Shown: positions 55,601 through 60,191, numbered from the stretch's first letter. The stretch is DNA of 64,000 nucleotides from Bubalus kerabau (GCF_029407905.1 NC_073632.1:57212964-57276963), one strand, 5' to 3'. The notes: a model not told the origin generated them from the letters alone. Numbers and translations: made by a program.

Positions 55601-58600
55601 TTTCAGAGACTGTTTATTGGAAAGATACCTGTACCTTATAGCAATTGTTACTTGAACAGAAGTGAACTGTGGCATTAAAACTTCCTCTAGCAAGGAGTTT
55701 TAATTATGATTATTCTTTTTAAAATTCAATAGCAGCTTTCTAACAAAAATTAGGCCTTAATGTCCTATGACATCCAATGAATGTAATAAATGAACCTTCT
55801 CCTAAGCATCTAGATGGTACTAACTGTCCTTGAAAAAATTAAGACAATGGTAATTCAGATATTTTTTTGTGAGGTTCAATTCTCTCATGGAACCAGAATT
55901 GAGAAAAACTACTATATAGTATTCAAGATTACCCAGTCTTTTAATTTGAAGTATAACGTATTGTATAAATGAATTGAGTGTTACCTTAGAGCTATATTAC
56001 TTTATGTAAAGAATTAAGTGTTACCATTTTTGTAAAGTCATAAGCACAATGCCTGATACTTAGTAAGTACTCAACAAATTATATATATTATCATATTTAA
56101 ATTCCTAAAAAATTTTGCTCATATTATGTTGTTTTGATCAAGATGAAATTAAGTATAGCAGTAAAGATGCATATAATCTAGTCAAAAATTATATTTTCAA
56201 ATTTAAACAGGCTCTCCTAGTAATATTTTATGCTTATTGGTTGAGTAACATTACTATAAATTTTGCTTTTTTATAATGTACAGATAACTCAGAATTCATC
56301 CATAGTAACCATGTAATAAATGAAGTTGTTTTTTGTGATTGTCCTCATGAGGATTTTAGGTCTTTACCAGTTCAGATAGGCAAATAGTTCTTTTTAATGC
56401 ATTGATTTATGTGAAAGTGGGGGCAGAGGAATGAGAAGCAGCTAGGCTTCCCTAATGTGGAAGGACAAGATATTATTGCCTTGCCAAACCTCCTGCCATA
56501 GGACTCTTCCTCTTTCCTATGGTAAATTGTATCTTCTTTTTTCGATATGATTGGCATTACCATGGAACACTATAAATTATACAAGTTATATACAGTGATA
56601 TTTAAGATGTGAAACTGAAAAATCCCCAAACTAATTATCAGAGCTCGAATATCAGCAAATTAATTCTTGATAGCATAAATTGAAGCTATTTTATTCAGTG
56701 AACTATTGAACAAAAAAAGGATAATAGGCTGTCACTTGAGAATGGCTAACATAATTTGTGAGACAGGACAGCACCTTTCTTTATAGCATACATTTGTAGT
56801 CAGTCTTTATGCTAATACGTTTCCATATTCTTGCAAACAGTTTATAAAGAAAATAACTCAACAATACCCGGTGACTATACTGTGACTGTGAAACAGAACA
56901 AATTGTTTATACATTGCATTCAATTCAGGAAAGTGGATAAATGACATTTCTGATGTATATGTTAATAAAATGTTACCTAGTCTATGCACTACTTCTTATA
57001 CATTGATAATTATTATAAAGTGAAACTTCATCTTTCTTTTCTTTTTTTTTGGATAATTGGTATAAAACAACTTTTTCCCACACAGAAAAACTAGTGAGTT
57101 TTGTAACAAAAAAGGATTTGTTCCCTTTGCATAAAATCTGTGTTGCATTAAGTATTTTCCATGTAGAAAATGGAAAGTGATTTATTTCACTATATTCTGA
57201 GAGTATTTATAAAATATGAGTTTCAGAAACTGTTTGTACATATAAAATTCAGTGAGCTAAACTGAGGCTGGAAATGCAGTCTGTTTTACAATGCAAAACA
57301 TGGAATGTATGAGAATTCTGAATACAATCAAATTAGCATTTAAAATAAATAAGGTAAAGAGTTACTTAACCAAATAAAATAAATAAATAAGAATTGCTTT
57401 ATATTGCTAGAATACTTGATGGACTGTTTAGAAAAAATAAACTTAGATTTCTACCATACTTTTTATTATGAAATAAATTACAAGTTAATATTTAAATGTA
57501 AAAATAAAACTATACCAGAAGTTAAAGAAATAGTAAGTGCATATGTATTTGATCTCAAGATGAGGCAGTTTTCTAACCAAGAAAACATAAGGCCAATTTA
57601 AAGTCCATAAAGTAAAAAAATAAATAAATAAATTGATAAATTTATAAATAAATAAATTGATAAATAAATAATAAATTGTAAATTTAGTATTATACATATA
57701 AAACTGGATGAAAGTTTATGATAATTTATTAAAAATGAAACATTTTTAAAAATGAAATGAAAAATGAAAAGTATTTAACTGAACTGTTGATCAAAACATG
57801 AGAAGTAAGTAAAACTATATATCAGGTTGGTTTTTTAAATGAAGAAGCTGAGGCATAGAGAAGGTATGTAACTTGCCACCAGGTTGCTAAGTTCAGTGAG
57901 AAAGTCTAAATATGAATGCTCACTCTTTGGTAAAATTATAACTGACTTTTTCCATTAACTTTTTGTCCTTCCTAAATTTTTATTACTGAGCCAAAAAATA
58001 GAAGTCTTTTCTGTAACAAGACAAGCAGACACTGAAACTTCTTTAGGCAATATTGCATCCCTTTTAATAGTTGTGACTCATCAAGGGGTAATGAGTACAG
58101 ATTTTTTTTCCTTGATACATAAAAATAGGATTGATAGCATTTAAATTTTAATTAATGTAGGCTATACATTCTCACTAAGCAGATATTCTGCTTAGTTCAA
58201 CTAATTTAACTTTAATCATTACTGCAGATGCGGCCTAGATTTTTATGCCCATAAGAATTAAAAAAACAAAATTAACCAAATATAGTCTTATGAAAAATGT
58301 AAAGCTTGTGCACCTACAACTTGTAATTGTGTTTTTATTCGCAGATGGAGAATATCATTGGAACAATAAGGGATTCCAACCTGAAGCTGACACTTGCTTT
58401 TGGAATAGGAATGCATCATGCTGGGTTGCATGAAAGGGACCGAAAAACAGTAGAGGAACTATTTGTAAACTGTAAAATTCAGGTATTTTTTTTTTCCATG
58501 AACAGACATTTAAAAGTGACTTGAAAAAAAAAAGTGACTTGAAAGTTGTGTTTTAGTTAGATGTAAGATATTATCTTTTATTTTTTAGGTTCTTATTGCT

Positions 58601-60191
58601 ACAAGTACATTAGCCTGGGGTGTAAACTTTCCAGCTCATTTAGTAATTATTAAGGGAACAGAATATTATGATGGAAAAACACGACGATATGTGGATTTTC
58701 CTATTACAGGTAATATTTTTAAATTTACAAATACATTAGACTTCTGTTTTAGTCTTAATAATTTGAATTTGCATGAATTAAGTTTTAGAGAATTGGTCAC
58801 ATATGATGAGCAAATTGTAAATTTTTGTTTCCAGTAAAAATATAACTCAAAGTGTTGAGCCATTTTTATTTTTACTTATCTAATTTGTTAATAAATGTCA
58901 AAAGCACAATAATTTTTTTTTTAATTAAAAAGAGATTAGTACTGATTAAGAACTTCACCGGTGTCTCAGACGGTAAAGCGTCTGCCTACAATGTGGGAGA
59001 CCTGGGTTCAATCCCTGAGTTGGGAAGATCTCCTGGAGAAGGAAATGGCAACCCGCTCCAGTATTCTTGCCTGTAAAATCCCATGGACGGAGGAACCTGG
59101 GAGGCTACAGTCCATGGGGTCGCAAAGAGTTGGACACAACTGAGCGACGTTTACTTTACTAGTAGCTATTAGTGACTTTCAGTGTCTGTGTGTGTTGTTC
59201 AGTCCTGTCCAACTCTTTGCTACCCCAAGGACTGTAGCCCACCAAGCTCTTCTATCCGTGGAATTCTCCAGGCAAGAATGCTGGCATGGATAGCCATTCC
59301 CTTCTCTGGGGGTCTTCCTGACCCAGGTATCAAACCTGGGTCTCCTGCATTGTAGGCAGATACTTTATCGTCTGAGCCACCAAGGAACCCCCATAAATTA
59401 TAATTAAATATTATGTTTAATTTTAAATCTCTTTCAATAGACATGATTGTTTCCATAGGATTTCTAGAACCAAAGCACTTGTTGCTATAATTTGTATAAG
59501 TCAAGTAACATATTTTAAAACCTGATAGAATATTTTCGGTGAGTTTTGAACAGGGTGATATACCAAATGGATATTTTAACTTAGTTAATGTATGGAAGAC
59601 CTATATCATTTCTCAGTAATAATTTACGTCAGAGACTCCTGCAGTATAAAAGAAAAATTTTATACAATGGGTGAGTTGAGGATGAGGCCTAAATGGATCC
59701 ATTACCATAGGTAAAAATAATCAAATTACCCTACTAAAGAGGTTTTTCTATGTGTTTTATTTTTCTCTTATTTGATTATAGTAATTATAACTCTTAAATA
59801 TCATTTGTTAAACATTTAACTAAAGGAACCTTTGATCTTTCTTACTTTTACATACACCGCAAGGCTCTTCTGAGGACTCAGTTTTCTGTCTTAGTGAATT
59901 GGTTATTAAATTATTAGAGAACTCTATAGTAGGCATAAGAGAGCATCCCTTGTCTTAAAATACTCTCTCTTATTTTCTGGTATTGTAGAAGCATGCCATA
60001 ATCCGTCACTATTTTTTGTGGTACATGCCATATTACAAAATAACTCTTTTTTTTATAGATGTACTCCAGATGATGGGGCGTGCTGGGAGGCCTCAGTTTG
60101 ATGACCAAGGCAAAGCTGTAATTCTGGTTCATGACATAAAGAAAGACTTTTACAAAAAGTTTCTTTATGAACCTTTCCCAGTAGAATCAAG
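7412..60191 (+). CDS. ASCC3: ASCC3, 19 internal exons (partial gene)
   Basis: ASCC3 is a large Brr2/Ski2-like superfamily 2 helicase with two helicase cassettes. It is a subunit of the ASC-1 complex, works with ALKBH3 in alkylation repair (3'-5' DNA unwinding), and is the motor of the ribosome quality-control trigger complex that splits collided ribosomes. Seen here: joining the 19 exons listed below gives 963 codons plus 2 nt with no stop, and every junction is GT..AG with matching phase. Motifs in window residue numbering: HHAGM 20-24, TATLAWGVN 47-55, QIFGRAGR 86-93, Walker A GAPTGSGKT 586-594, DEIH 691-694, HHAGL 857-861, TSTLAWGVN from 884, QMMGRAGR 923-930. The order and sequence match ASCC3 as I remember it rather than SNRNP200 or HFM1. 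Adding about 762 gives human numbering. The N-terminal part, the rest of cassette 2 with the second Sec63 unit, and both gene ends lie outside. No frame lesion is seen. Confidence 0.97.
7915..8139 (+). CDS. ASCC3: ASCC3 exon: cassette 1 motif VI and winged helix start
   Basis: Window residues 65-139, phase 0 (225 nt), acceptor ..catctag, donor GAG|gtaaga. It contains QIFGRAGRPQFD, with the arginine-finger motif VI encoded from 7978, followed by the segment leading into the winged helix. If the donor were skipped, the frame would stay open for 24 more intronic codons before a TGA at 8209. Confidence 0.96.
8140..9384. other. intron, mostly unassigned
   Basis: AT-rich. 8925-9165 (agtccagaatgggagaaaaa, aagaaaggctttgttcatga) weakly resembles the ancient L2-like repeat. 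The rest holds nothing I can name. Confidence 0.35.
9385..9535 (-). mobile_element. MIR-like SINE remnant
   Basis: Antisense MIR order: tactgggtactttttg, then gataactggcccaaagctca, then ttcaaactcaagtcttttta. Degraded, so confidence is moderate. Confidence 0.5.
9536..10756. other. intron, nothing recognised
   Basis: AT-rich unique-looking intron; no SINE, LINE or exon signal I can support. Confidence 0.4.
10757..10842 (-). mobile_element. Bov-A/Bov-tA fragment, degraded
   Basis: ctcagtcatgtctgactctt, gaccgcatggactctag and ggctcctctgtctatc are the antisense 3' half of the ruminant SINE, then similarity is lost. Confidence 0.6.
11741..12027 (-). mobile_element. Bov-A2 SINE with target duplication
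   Basis: Dimeric Bov-A2: two Bov-A units in antisense joined by a linker containing gtgaaaagtgaaagtgaaa, the first starting gctgctgctaagtcgcttca. The body is 11749-12019 and is flanked by the 8-bp repeat agtagcta at 11741-11748 and 12020-12027. Well preserved, so fairly recent. Confidence 0.92.
12069..12081 (+). promoter_or_regulatory. candidate CTCF-like motif
   Basis: tcactaggtggca fits the CTCF core CCASYAGRKGGCR except T at position 1. It lies 41 bp right of the Bov-A2 insertion, outside the SINE. Confidence 0.25.
12665..13140 (-). mobile_element. L1 (L1MA-like) 3' end, antisense
   Basis: Follows the antisense L1 3' region: ttatggagttataattgaca, ctatagtcatgatgctatat, gaaaatttgtacccttt, ggctaccaccattctg, then gattctgtatataaaggaga, in the expected order. 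Confidence 0.75.
13141..14457. other. intron, nothing recognised
   Basis: Very AT-rich intron directly upstream of the 14458 exon. No element assigned. Confidence 0.4.
14458..14577 (+). CDS. ASCC3: ASCC3 exon: winged-helix region
   Basis: Window residues 140-179 (120 nt, phase 0), acceptor ..tttgcag, donor CAG|gtaaaa. It encodes the IALGTVTNVEEAV segment through SHKAYQ, the winged-helix linker after cassette 1 in Brr2/Ski2-type proteins. A BovB LINE in the same orientation begins only about 160 bp downstream of the donor. Confidence 0.95.
14738..15916 (+). mobile_element. BovB LINE, 3' 1.2 kb
   Basis: Sense-orientation BovB carrying the C-terminal half of the reverse transcriptase: CLDHNKL region, GRRVCQGCILSPCLFNLY, and the catalytic YADD at 15148-15159, through to the ctgaactgaactgaactg tail. 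It is 5'-truncated at the start of the gatgttcaag segment. Frameshifts and stops break the ORF into pieces at about 14850-14870, 15270 and 15547, so it cannot make active RT. It sits in the sense direction of ASCC3. Confidence 0.93.
16502..16571 (+). repeat. 70-bp direct repeat, left of SINE
   Basis: Aligns without gaps to 16783-16852 with about 11 mismatches. The right half is nearly identical, ending with an exact shared catggtgttatcaaag. The SINE at 16572-16782 lies exactly between the two copies. Confidence 0.85.
16572..16782 (+). mobile_element. Bov-tA SINE bracketed by 70-bp repeats
   Basis: Sense Bov-tA: cttccctggtagcttagatg, ctggagaaagaaatagcagc, tattcttgcctggagaattc, then ggggttacaaaaagctggac. 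The B-box region is degraded (tttcaatccctgg). Confidence 0.88.
16783..16852 (+). repeat. 70-bp direct repeat, right of SINE
   Basis: Second copy of 16502-16571, starting immediately after the SINE 3' end. Confidence 0.85.
17630..17822 (+). mobile_element. CHR-type SINE (cetartiodactyl)
   Basis: Sense CHR element: gggacttccccagttgtcca, gatcccaggtctgggagcaa, then acaaattcaataaagactta and a poly-A tail. Older than the Bov-tA copies judging by its changes. Confidence 0.8.
17823..18734. other. intron, TG/TA-rich tract only
   Basis: Unassigned except for a TG/CA-rich tract at 18087-18135, and the long T-run that forms the polypyrimidine tract of the next exon. Confidence 0.4.
18735..18899 (+). 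CDS. ASCC3: ASCC3 exon: winged helix to Sec63 unit 1
   Basis: Window residues 180-234 (165 nt, phase 0). The acceptor follows an unusually long T-tract (18709-18728, ending ..cctatag); the donor is GAG|gtatta. It encodes the conserved stretch ending DLGRTASHYYIKYNTIE, the GRxASxYY signature found just before the Sec63 unit in this family. Confidence 0.95.
19488..19641 (+). mobile_element. Bov-tA SINE, 5'-truncated
   Basis: The body 19498-19631 starts within the ggagagggaaatggcaatcc segment and runs to gacacgactgagcgattaac. It is flanked by the 10-bp target duplication gtaccttcat at 19488-19497 and 19632-19641. Confidence 0.9.
20003..20257 (-). mobile_element. Bov-tA SINE (first of a serial pair)
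   Basis: Antisense Bov-tA, body about 20030-20246, preceded by a (GT)n/(GC)n tract at 20014-20035. It is flanked by tatagcacttt (20003-20013) and tatatcacttt (20247-20257), one mismatch. Confidence 0.9.
20247..20479 (-). mobile_element. Bov-tA SINE (second of a serial pair)
   Basis: Antisense Bov-tA, body 20258-20468, ending gagccaccagggaagcccc. It is flanked by tatatcacttt (20247-20257) and tatagcacttt (20469-20479), so it shares its target sequence with the neighbouring SINE. Confidence 0.9.
21200..21286 (+). CDS. ASCC3: ASCC3 exon: Sec63 unit 1
   Basis: Window residues 235-263 (87 nt, phase 0), acceptor ..ttggcag, donor AAG|gtaaga. It encodes TFNELFDAHKTESD and the SKAEEFDQIK helix of the first Sec63 helical bundle. 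It is the shortest in-phase exon after 35792-35877. Confidence 0.94.
22147..22323 (+). CDS. ASCC3: ASCC3 exon: Sec63 unit 1
   Basis: Window residues 264-322 (177 nt, phase 0), acceptor ..cttccag, donor CAG|gtaaaa. An acidic start (VREEEIEELD) is followed by the KINILLQTYISRGE segment of the Sec63 bundle. An L1_BT insertion lies about 530 bp into the downstream intron. Confidence 0.95.
22840..23021 (+). mobile_element. L1_BT-type insertion with 16-bp TSD
   Basis: Short 5'-truncated copy of the bovine L1 3' UTR (body about 22856-23005; agggatggtatggggaggga, then the gcagattcattttgatattt block). It is flanked by perfect direct repeats aaagaaaattaatcca at 22840-22855 and 23006-23021. The target fits L1 endonuclease preference (A-rich on the inserted strand). 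Confidence 0.9.
23022..24949. other. intron, nothing recognised
   Basis: AT-rich. A (TG)n run lies at 23128-23142. The 70-aa frame at 23460 has no recognisable homology or splice context. Confidence 0.4.
24950..25105 (+). mobile_element. MIR SINE remnant
   Basis: Sense MIR core and 3' part: actttagtatcttcatctat, aaaattaaatgagataatat, then caatgagcacattgtctgg. Confidence 0.6.
25581..25806 (+). CDS. ASCC3: ASCC3 exon: Sec63 unit 1
   Basis: Window residues 323-397 plus the first base of Gly398 (226 nt), acceptor ..ttcttcag, donor ATAG|gtaaga. It encodes NAARIVRALFEIALRKRW and the LLNLSKVIDKRLWGW segment, typical of the helical part of Sec63-like domains. The open frame continues only briefly into the intron. 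Confidence 0.95.
25807..27270. other. intron, nothing recognised
   Basis: AT-rich intron between two Sec63 exons; no mobile element that I can name. Confidence 0.4.
27271..27425 (+). CDS. ASCC3: ASCC3 exon: Sec63 unit 1
   Basis: Window residues 398-449 (155 nt; begins with the last two bases of a split Gly codon, ends in phase 0). Acceptor ..ctctgcag, donor CAG|gtagac. It encodes HILHHVNIGLKVKQCVHQ and the start of the Sec63 immunoglobulin-like fold (TRTVLRVTLSI). The 107-aa open frame around it starts in intron and is not a separate gene. Confidence 0.95.
28102..28131. repeat. 30-bp perfect palindrome, TG/TA/CA
   Basis: A (TG)n run passes through (TA)n into (CA)n, giving a perfect self-complementary sequence centred at 28116/28117. 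It is probably microsatellite-derived. Such tracts can extrude cruciforms or adopt Z-DNA. Confidence 0.85.
28190..28388 (-). mobile_element. Bov-tA SINE
   Basis: Antisense Bov-tA from ctgctcagtcatgtcctact through gggattgaacctgggtctcc (B-box region) to gagccaccagggaaaccc. Confidence 0.9.
28690..28810 (+). mobile_element. MIR SINE fragment
   Basis: Sense MIR centre: tttcagtttcctcatctgta followed by an aataataattatcac block and a tgaggacaagatgaaa segment. Confidence 0.5.
29036..29258 (-). mobile_element. Bov-tA SINE
   Basis: Antisense Bov-tA: cttcagtcatgtccagctct, gaatactggagtgggttgtc, then gagccaccagggaagccc. The flanks carry a similar aaagaagRtat motif on each side, a probable target duplication. 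Confidence 0.9.
29690..30073 (+). mobile_element. L1 3' end (old), sense
   Basis: Sense L1M 3' end: ccaatggaatattacctgtt, atgattccatttatatgaaa, gggatgatgaaaatgtccta, gaactgtatactttaagtga, then tccatatcaataaatctgtt at the polyadenylation end. It ends 90 bp before the 30163 exon. Confidence 0.8.
30163..30261 (+). CDS. ASCC3: ASCC3 exon: Sec63 unit 1, Ig-like part
   Basis: Window residues 450-482 (99 nt, phase 0), acceptor ..ccttctag, donor CAG|gtaaat. It encodes GEPWWIWVEDPTNDHIYHSE, the Trp-rich strand of the Sec63 Ig-like (FN3-like) fold. An L1 3' end terminates about 90 bp upstream of the acceptor. Confidence 0.95.
30262..31202. other. intron, nothing recognised
   Basis: AT-rich intron between two Sec63 Ig-like exons; no element assigned. 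Confidence 0.4.
31203..31371 (+). CDS. ASCC3: ASCC3 exon: end of Sec63 unit 1
   Basis: Window residues 483-538 plus one base of Glu539 (169 nt), acceptor ..cacattag, donor ACAG|gtaaca. It encodes the final strands of the Ig-like fold (YYIRAVSDRWLGAEA) and the FQHLILPERHPPHT linker that leads into cassette 2. Confidence 0.95.
31780..32095 (-). mobile_element. L1 3' end (artiodactyl-type), antisense
   Basis: Antisense L1: aaaatgtagttgatttacag, cctgtggtatacgttaggac, cttgttgtttatccctact, cttggcaaccacaagtctgt, then gagtctgtttctcttttgtg. Confidence 0.75.
32096..33490. other. intron, nothing recognised
   Basis: AT-rich intron leading to the Walker A exon; I cannot assign any element. Confidence 0.4.
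33491..33711 (+). CDS. ASCC3: ASCC3 exon: cassette 2 Walker A (motif I)
   Basis: Window residues 539-612 (221 nt), acceptor ..cttttcag, donor AAG|gtcagt. It encodes the Q-motif-like FNPVQTQIF and Walker A GAPTGSGKT, with Gly586 at 33631 and catalytic Lys593 at 33652-33654. All P-loop residues are present, so the second ATPase site is predicted to bind nucleotide. Confidence 0.97.
34387..34596 (+). mobile_element. Bov-tA SINE (left arm of inverted pair)
   Basis: Sense Bov-tA: tcctggtggctcaaaggtta, ggttcgatccctgggtcagg (B-box region), tcttgcctggagaatcccat, then gacacgactgagcgacttca. Confidence 0.92.
34645..34996 (-). mobile_element. dimeric Bov-tA SINE (right arm of inverted pair)
   Basis: Antisense full Bov-tA (34645-34877) fused to an extra 5' tRNA-related unit (34878-34996). 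A 15-19 nt slip duplication of the cccttctccaggg block occurs at 34767-34797. The same 'partial 5' unit + full unit' architecture occurs at 49571-49867, so this is probably a Bov-tA3-like dimer subfamily. Confidence 0.88.
35334..35519 (+). mobile_element. artiodactyl L1 3' end with 12-bp TSD
   Basis: 5'-truncated sense copy: gtgacaaccaagaggggtga, gggcacatatgtatacttag, then caacacaatattgtacagca and tcctccaattaaaatt tail. It is flanked by gataatttcatt at 35334-35345 and 35508-35519. Confidence 0.85.
35792..35877 (+). CDS. ASCC3: ASCC3 exon: cassette 2 motif Ia
   Basis: Window residues 613-640 plus two bases of Lys641 (86 nt), acceptor ..cattttag, donor AA|gtaagt. It encodes AVYIAPLKALVRER, the motif Ia (PxxALxxER) nucleic-acid contact of Ski2-like helicases. 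It is the shortest exon in the window. Confidence 0.94.
36320..36560 (+). mobile_element. possible L1 (L1MB/MC) 3' fragment
   Basis: cacaatgaaaatatcgtctt, ctgagaaatagatcttccaa, gatattgtttaaagaaatg resemble the L1M 3' block. A (TA)n run follows at 36561-36578. Weak. Confidence 0.4.
37324..37490 (+). CDS. ASCC3: ASCC3 exon: cassette 2 DEIH box
   Basis: Window residues 641-696 with split codons at both ends (167 nt), acceptor ..cctgcag, donor CTCG|gtgggt. It carries ELTGD (motif Ib), TTPEKWD (motif Ic) and the Walker B DEIH at 37472-37483. ASCC3 has DEIH here and DEVH in cassette 1 in known orthologues, which supports the assignment. Confidence 0.96.
37601..37746 (+). CDS. ASCC3: ASCC3 exon: cassette 2 motif III
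   Basis: Window residues 697-745 (146 nt), acceptor ..ttcttag, donor CAG|gtatgt. It encodes EERGPVLEVIVSR and VGLSTALANARDLADWL. STA replaces the canonical SAT of motif III, as is normal in this family. The upstream intron is only 110 bp. Confidence 0.95.
37867..37987 (+). CDS. ASCC3: ASCC3 exon: cassette 2 RecA1-RecA2 linker
   Basis: Window residues 746-785 plus one base (121 nt), acceptor ..ctctag, donor CAGG|gtaagc. It encodes GLFNFRPSVRPVPLEVHIQG, the FxPxxRPVPL segment joining the two RecA-like domains. The upstream intron is 120 bp. Confidence 0.95.
37988..40159. other. intron, nothing recognised
   Basis: AT-rich. The only local feature I see is a doubled ttgtgaggtgac at about 38548-38574. 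No element assigned. Confidence 0.4.
40160..40302 (+). CDS. ASCC3: ASCC3 exon: cassette 2 RecA2 start
   Basis: Window residues 786-833 (143 nt), acceptor ..caacag, donor GAG|gtaagc. It encodes KPVLIFVSSRRQTRLTA, the motif IV region of RecA2. It ends just before the 18-kb intron, and an antisense Bov-tA SINE lies about 110 bp past the donor. Confidence 0.95.
40402..40627 (-). mobile_element. Bov-tA SINE with TSD
   Basis: Antisense Bov-tA from about 40411 to 40618, between the 9-bp repeats atttattac (40402-40410 and 40619-40627). Confidence 0.9.
40790..41230 (-). mobile_element. old L1 3' end, antisense (tentative)
   Basis: tgactattccattgtacttt, aaagggctgtaccaattttg and gtcagcagtgtatgagagta follow the antisense of an old L1 end. 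Degraded. Confidence 0.4.
41357..41842 (-). mobile_element. Tigger1-type DNA transposon, internally deleted
   Basis: The ends are imperfect terminal inverted repeats: cagacataccttagagatat on the left and ataaaatgaggtatgcctg on the right. A TA precedes the left end, fitting the TA target of pogo/Tigger elements. The inside joins the catcatctgagccttcc end block directly to gatcactgatcacagatcat, so the transposase region is missing. It is an old, non-autonomous relic. Confidence 0.82.
41843..44029. other. intron, nothing recognised
   Basis: No element assigned. 43660-43700 is a short G-rich patch. The 104-aa frame at 43927-44241 runs from unassigned sequence into the BovB below and is not a gene. 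Confidence 0.4.
44030..47250 (+). mobile_element. BovB LINE, near-complete 3' two thirds, split by a second BovB
   Basis: Sense BovB in two parts, 44030(approximate)-44494 and 45594-47250, totalling about 2.1 kb. The left part reads cattcaggtatgacctaaat and gcaaaggagaaaaggaaaga. The right part reads caaagatgggtacaataaag through the RT core (YADD at 46473-46484) to the gagcaactgaactgag tail. Many stops and frameshifts break the ORF. The 10-bp target repeat tgtcatgcaa at both edges of the gap (44485-44494, 45584-45593) shows it was once continuous. Confidence 0.92.
44495..45583 (-). mobile_element. BovB LINE nested inside the opposite-strand BovB
   Basis: Minus-strand BovB inserted with a tgtcatgcaa duplication on both sides. 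The frame 44870-45589 stays open for 239 codons and includes the RT palm: FIDYAKAFECVDHN, GVCQGCILSPCLFNLYAEY and YADD (44936-44947). An internal deletion then joins the residues after YADD (LRYADDITRMA) directly to VVMYGCESW, removing about 110 codons, so it is not functional. It is 5'-truncated at gatgatgctatgaaag. Confidence 0.93.
47251..48685. other. intron, nothing recognised
   Basis: Less AT-rich than its surroundings. A short (CAG)n run lies at 47834-47848. No coding frame longer than 85 codons and no named repeat. Confidence 0.35.
49530..49570 (+). repeat. 41-bp direct repeat, left of SINE
   Basis: Matches 49868-49908 at 38 of 41 positions, with no gaps. The dimeric SINE lies exactly between the two copies. 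Confidence 0.9.
49571..49867 (+). mobile_element. dimeric Bov-tA SINE bracketed by 41-bp repeats
   Basis: Partial 5' tRNA-related unit (49571-49667) fused at cagtactcttgggcttcctt to a full Bov-tA (to ctttcactttcacttca). The B-box-like ggttcgatccc is intact in the second unit. Confidence 0.9.
49868..49908 (+). repeat. 41-bp direct repeat, right of SINE
   Basis: Second copy of 49530-49570, beginning directly after the SINE 3' end. Confidence 0.9.
50184..50331 (+). mobile_element. Bov-tA SINE, 5'-truncated, with TSD
   Basis: Body 50195-50320, from ctggaggagggcatggcaat to gagttggacacaactaaact. It is flanked by the 11-bp repeats aagactttcaa at 50184-50194 and 50321-50331. Confidence 0.92.
51350..51462 (+). 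repeat. source of 113-nt inverted duplicate
   Basis: Non-SINE intronic sequence whose exact reverse complement is found at 52374-52486, inside a SINE. I see no mismatch across 113 nt. Confidence 0.95.
51686..51893 (+). mobile_element. Bov-tA SINE
   Basis: Sense Bov-tA: cagctcggtggtaaagaatc, aatgcaggagatgctggttg, gaggcaacccactccagcat, then gtcggacacaactgagcaac. It carries a small internal repeat of gaggaattccatgg. Confidence 0.88.
52328..52545 (-). mobile_element. Bov-tA SINE split by a 113-nt insert
   Basis: Antisense SINE: 52328-52373 (tctctcagtcatgtccgatt .. accccatggactg) and 52487-52545 (tgtagcctatcaggctcctc .. gtactggagtgggtt). Removing 52374-52486 restores the usual ccatggactgtagcc apart from a duplicated 'tg'. 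Confidence 0.92.
52374..52486 (-). repeat. 113-nt inverted copy inserted in SINE
   Basis: Reverse complement of 51350-51462 with no mismatch seen. It has no tail, and no target duplication beyond 2-4 nt (actg occurs at both edges). Confidence 0.95.
52775..52975 (-). mobile_element. MIR SINE, antisense
   Basis: Antisense MIR order: ctgttatcccagttttactg, gatgcaagaactgcaaactt, taagtgacttgcccaatagc, then acaaagcaagggagcagagc. The 112-aa frame through it is fortuitous. Confidence 0.6.
53395..53650 (+). mobile_element. MIR SINE, nearly full
   Basis: Sense MIR: agcattgtggttgatagcat, accttggtcaagtgtttcac, ttgtgaggattaaatgtatt, then gttaaatgttcagtaaatgt. Confidence 0.82.
53862..54093 (-). mobile_element. 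CHR-type SINE, antisense
   Basis: Antisense CHR: cgccttgggtcttagttgca, cagttgctccgcagcatgtg, ggaatcaaacccacatcccc, then ccactggaccaccagggaag. Confidence 0.85.
54208..54414 (-). mobile_element. Bov-tA SINE
   Basis: Antisense Bov-tA: ctttgcaaccccatggactg, gccagaatactggagtgggt, gggatagaacccaggtctcc. The 5' end is altered (ttacgggcaggcagccacc). Confidence 0.9.
54415..57600. other. intron, nothing confidently recognised
   Basis: About 3.2 kb of AT-rich intron. 56030-56095 (gcctgatacttagtaagtac) may be the 3' end of a MIR. Otherwise no assignment. Confidence 0.4.
57609..57682. repeat. AAAT-type simple repeat
   Basis: Imperfect (AAAT)n with interspersed ttgat units. Confidence 0.85.
57836..57905 (-). 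mobile_element. MIR/L2-type fragment
   Basis: gaagctgaggcatagagaag followed by gtatgtaacttgccaccagg is the antisense core shared by MIR and its relatives. Confidence 0.45.
58345..58482 (+). CDS. ASCC3: ASCC3 exon: cassette 2 HHAGL motif
   Basis: Window residues 834-879 (138 nt, phase 0), acceptor ..attcgcag, donor CAG|gtattt. It encodes MENIIGTIRDSNLKL and GIGMHHAGLHERDRKTVEEL, the partner of HHAGM in cassette 1. The Met codon at its start is internal, not an initiation site. Confidence 0.95.
58589..58709 (+). CDS. ASCC3: ASCC3 exon: cassette 2 motif V
   Basis: Window residues 880-919 plus one base (121 nt), acceptor ..tttttag, donor ACAG|gtaata. It encodes IATSTLAWGVNFPAHLVIIKG (motif V) and YYDGKTRRYVDFPIT. 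The upstream intron is only 106 bp. Confidence 0.95.
58951..59155 (+). mobile_element. Bov-tA SINE (left arm of inverted pair)
   Basis: Sense Bov-tA 240 bp past the 58709 donor: ccggtgtctcagacggtaaa, gggttcaatccctgagttgg, then gttggacacaactgagcgac. Confidence 0.92.
59195..59391 (-). mobile_element. Bov-tA SINE (right arm of inverted pair)
   Basis: Antisense Bov-tA: gttcagtcctgtccaactct, ccaggcaagaatgctggcat, then gtctgagccaccaaggaacc. It is about 40 bp from the sense copy. Confidence 0.9.
59392..60058. other. intron, nothing recognised
   Basis: AT-rich sequence leading to the acceptor of the 60059 exon; no element assigned. Confidence 0.4.
60059..60191 (+). CDS. ASCC3: ASCC3 exon: cassette 2 motif VI
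   Basis: Window residues 920-963 plus two bases of a Ser codon (133 nt), acceptor ..ttttatag, donor TCAAG|gtaaat. It encodes QMMGRAGRPQFDDQG (motif VI) and HDIKKDFYKKFLYEPFPVES. It is the last ASCC3 exon in the window; the reading frame continues beyond 64000. Confidence 0.95.

Noticed and set aside
57609..57682. CRISPR-like or satellite array
   Set aside because: It is only an AAAT-type microsatellite; units are 4-8 nt with no spacers. No CRISPR pattern occurs anywhere in the window.
33491..60191. Alternative identity as SNRNP200 (Brr2) or HFM1
   Set aside because: The DEIH box, the GAPTGSGKT context, the PPHTELLDLQ linker and the motif sequences fit ASCC3 as I know it. The exon series is continuous with the cassette 1 exons upstream.
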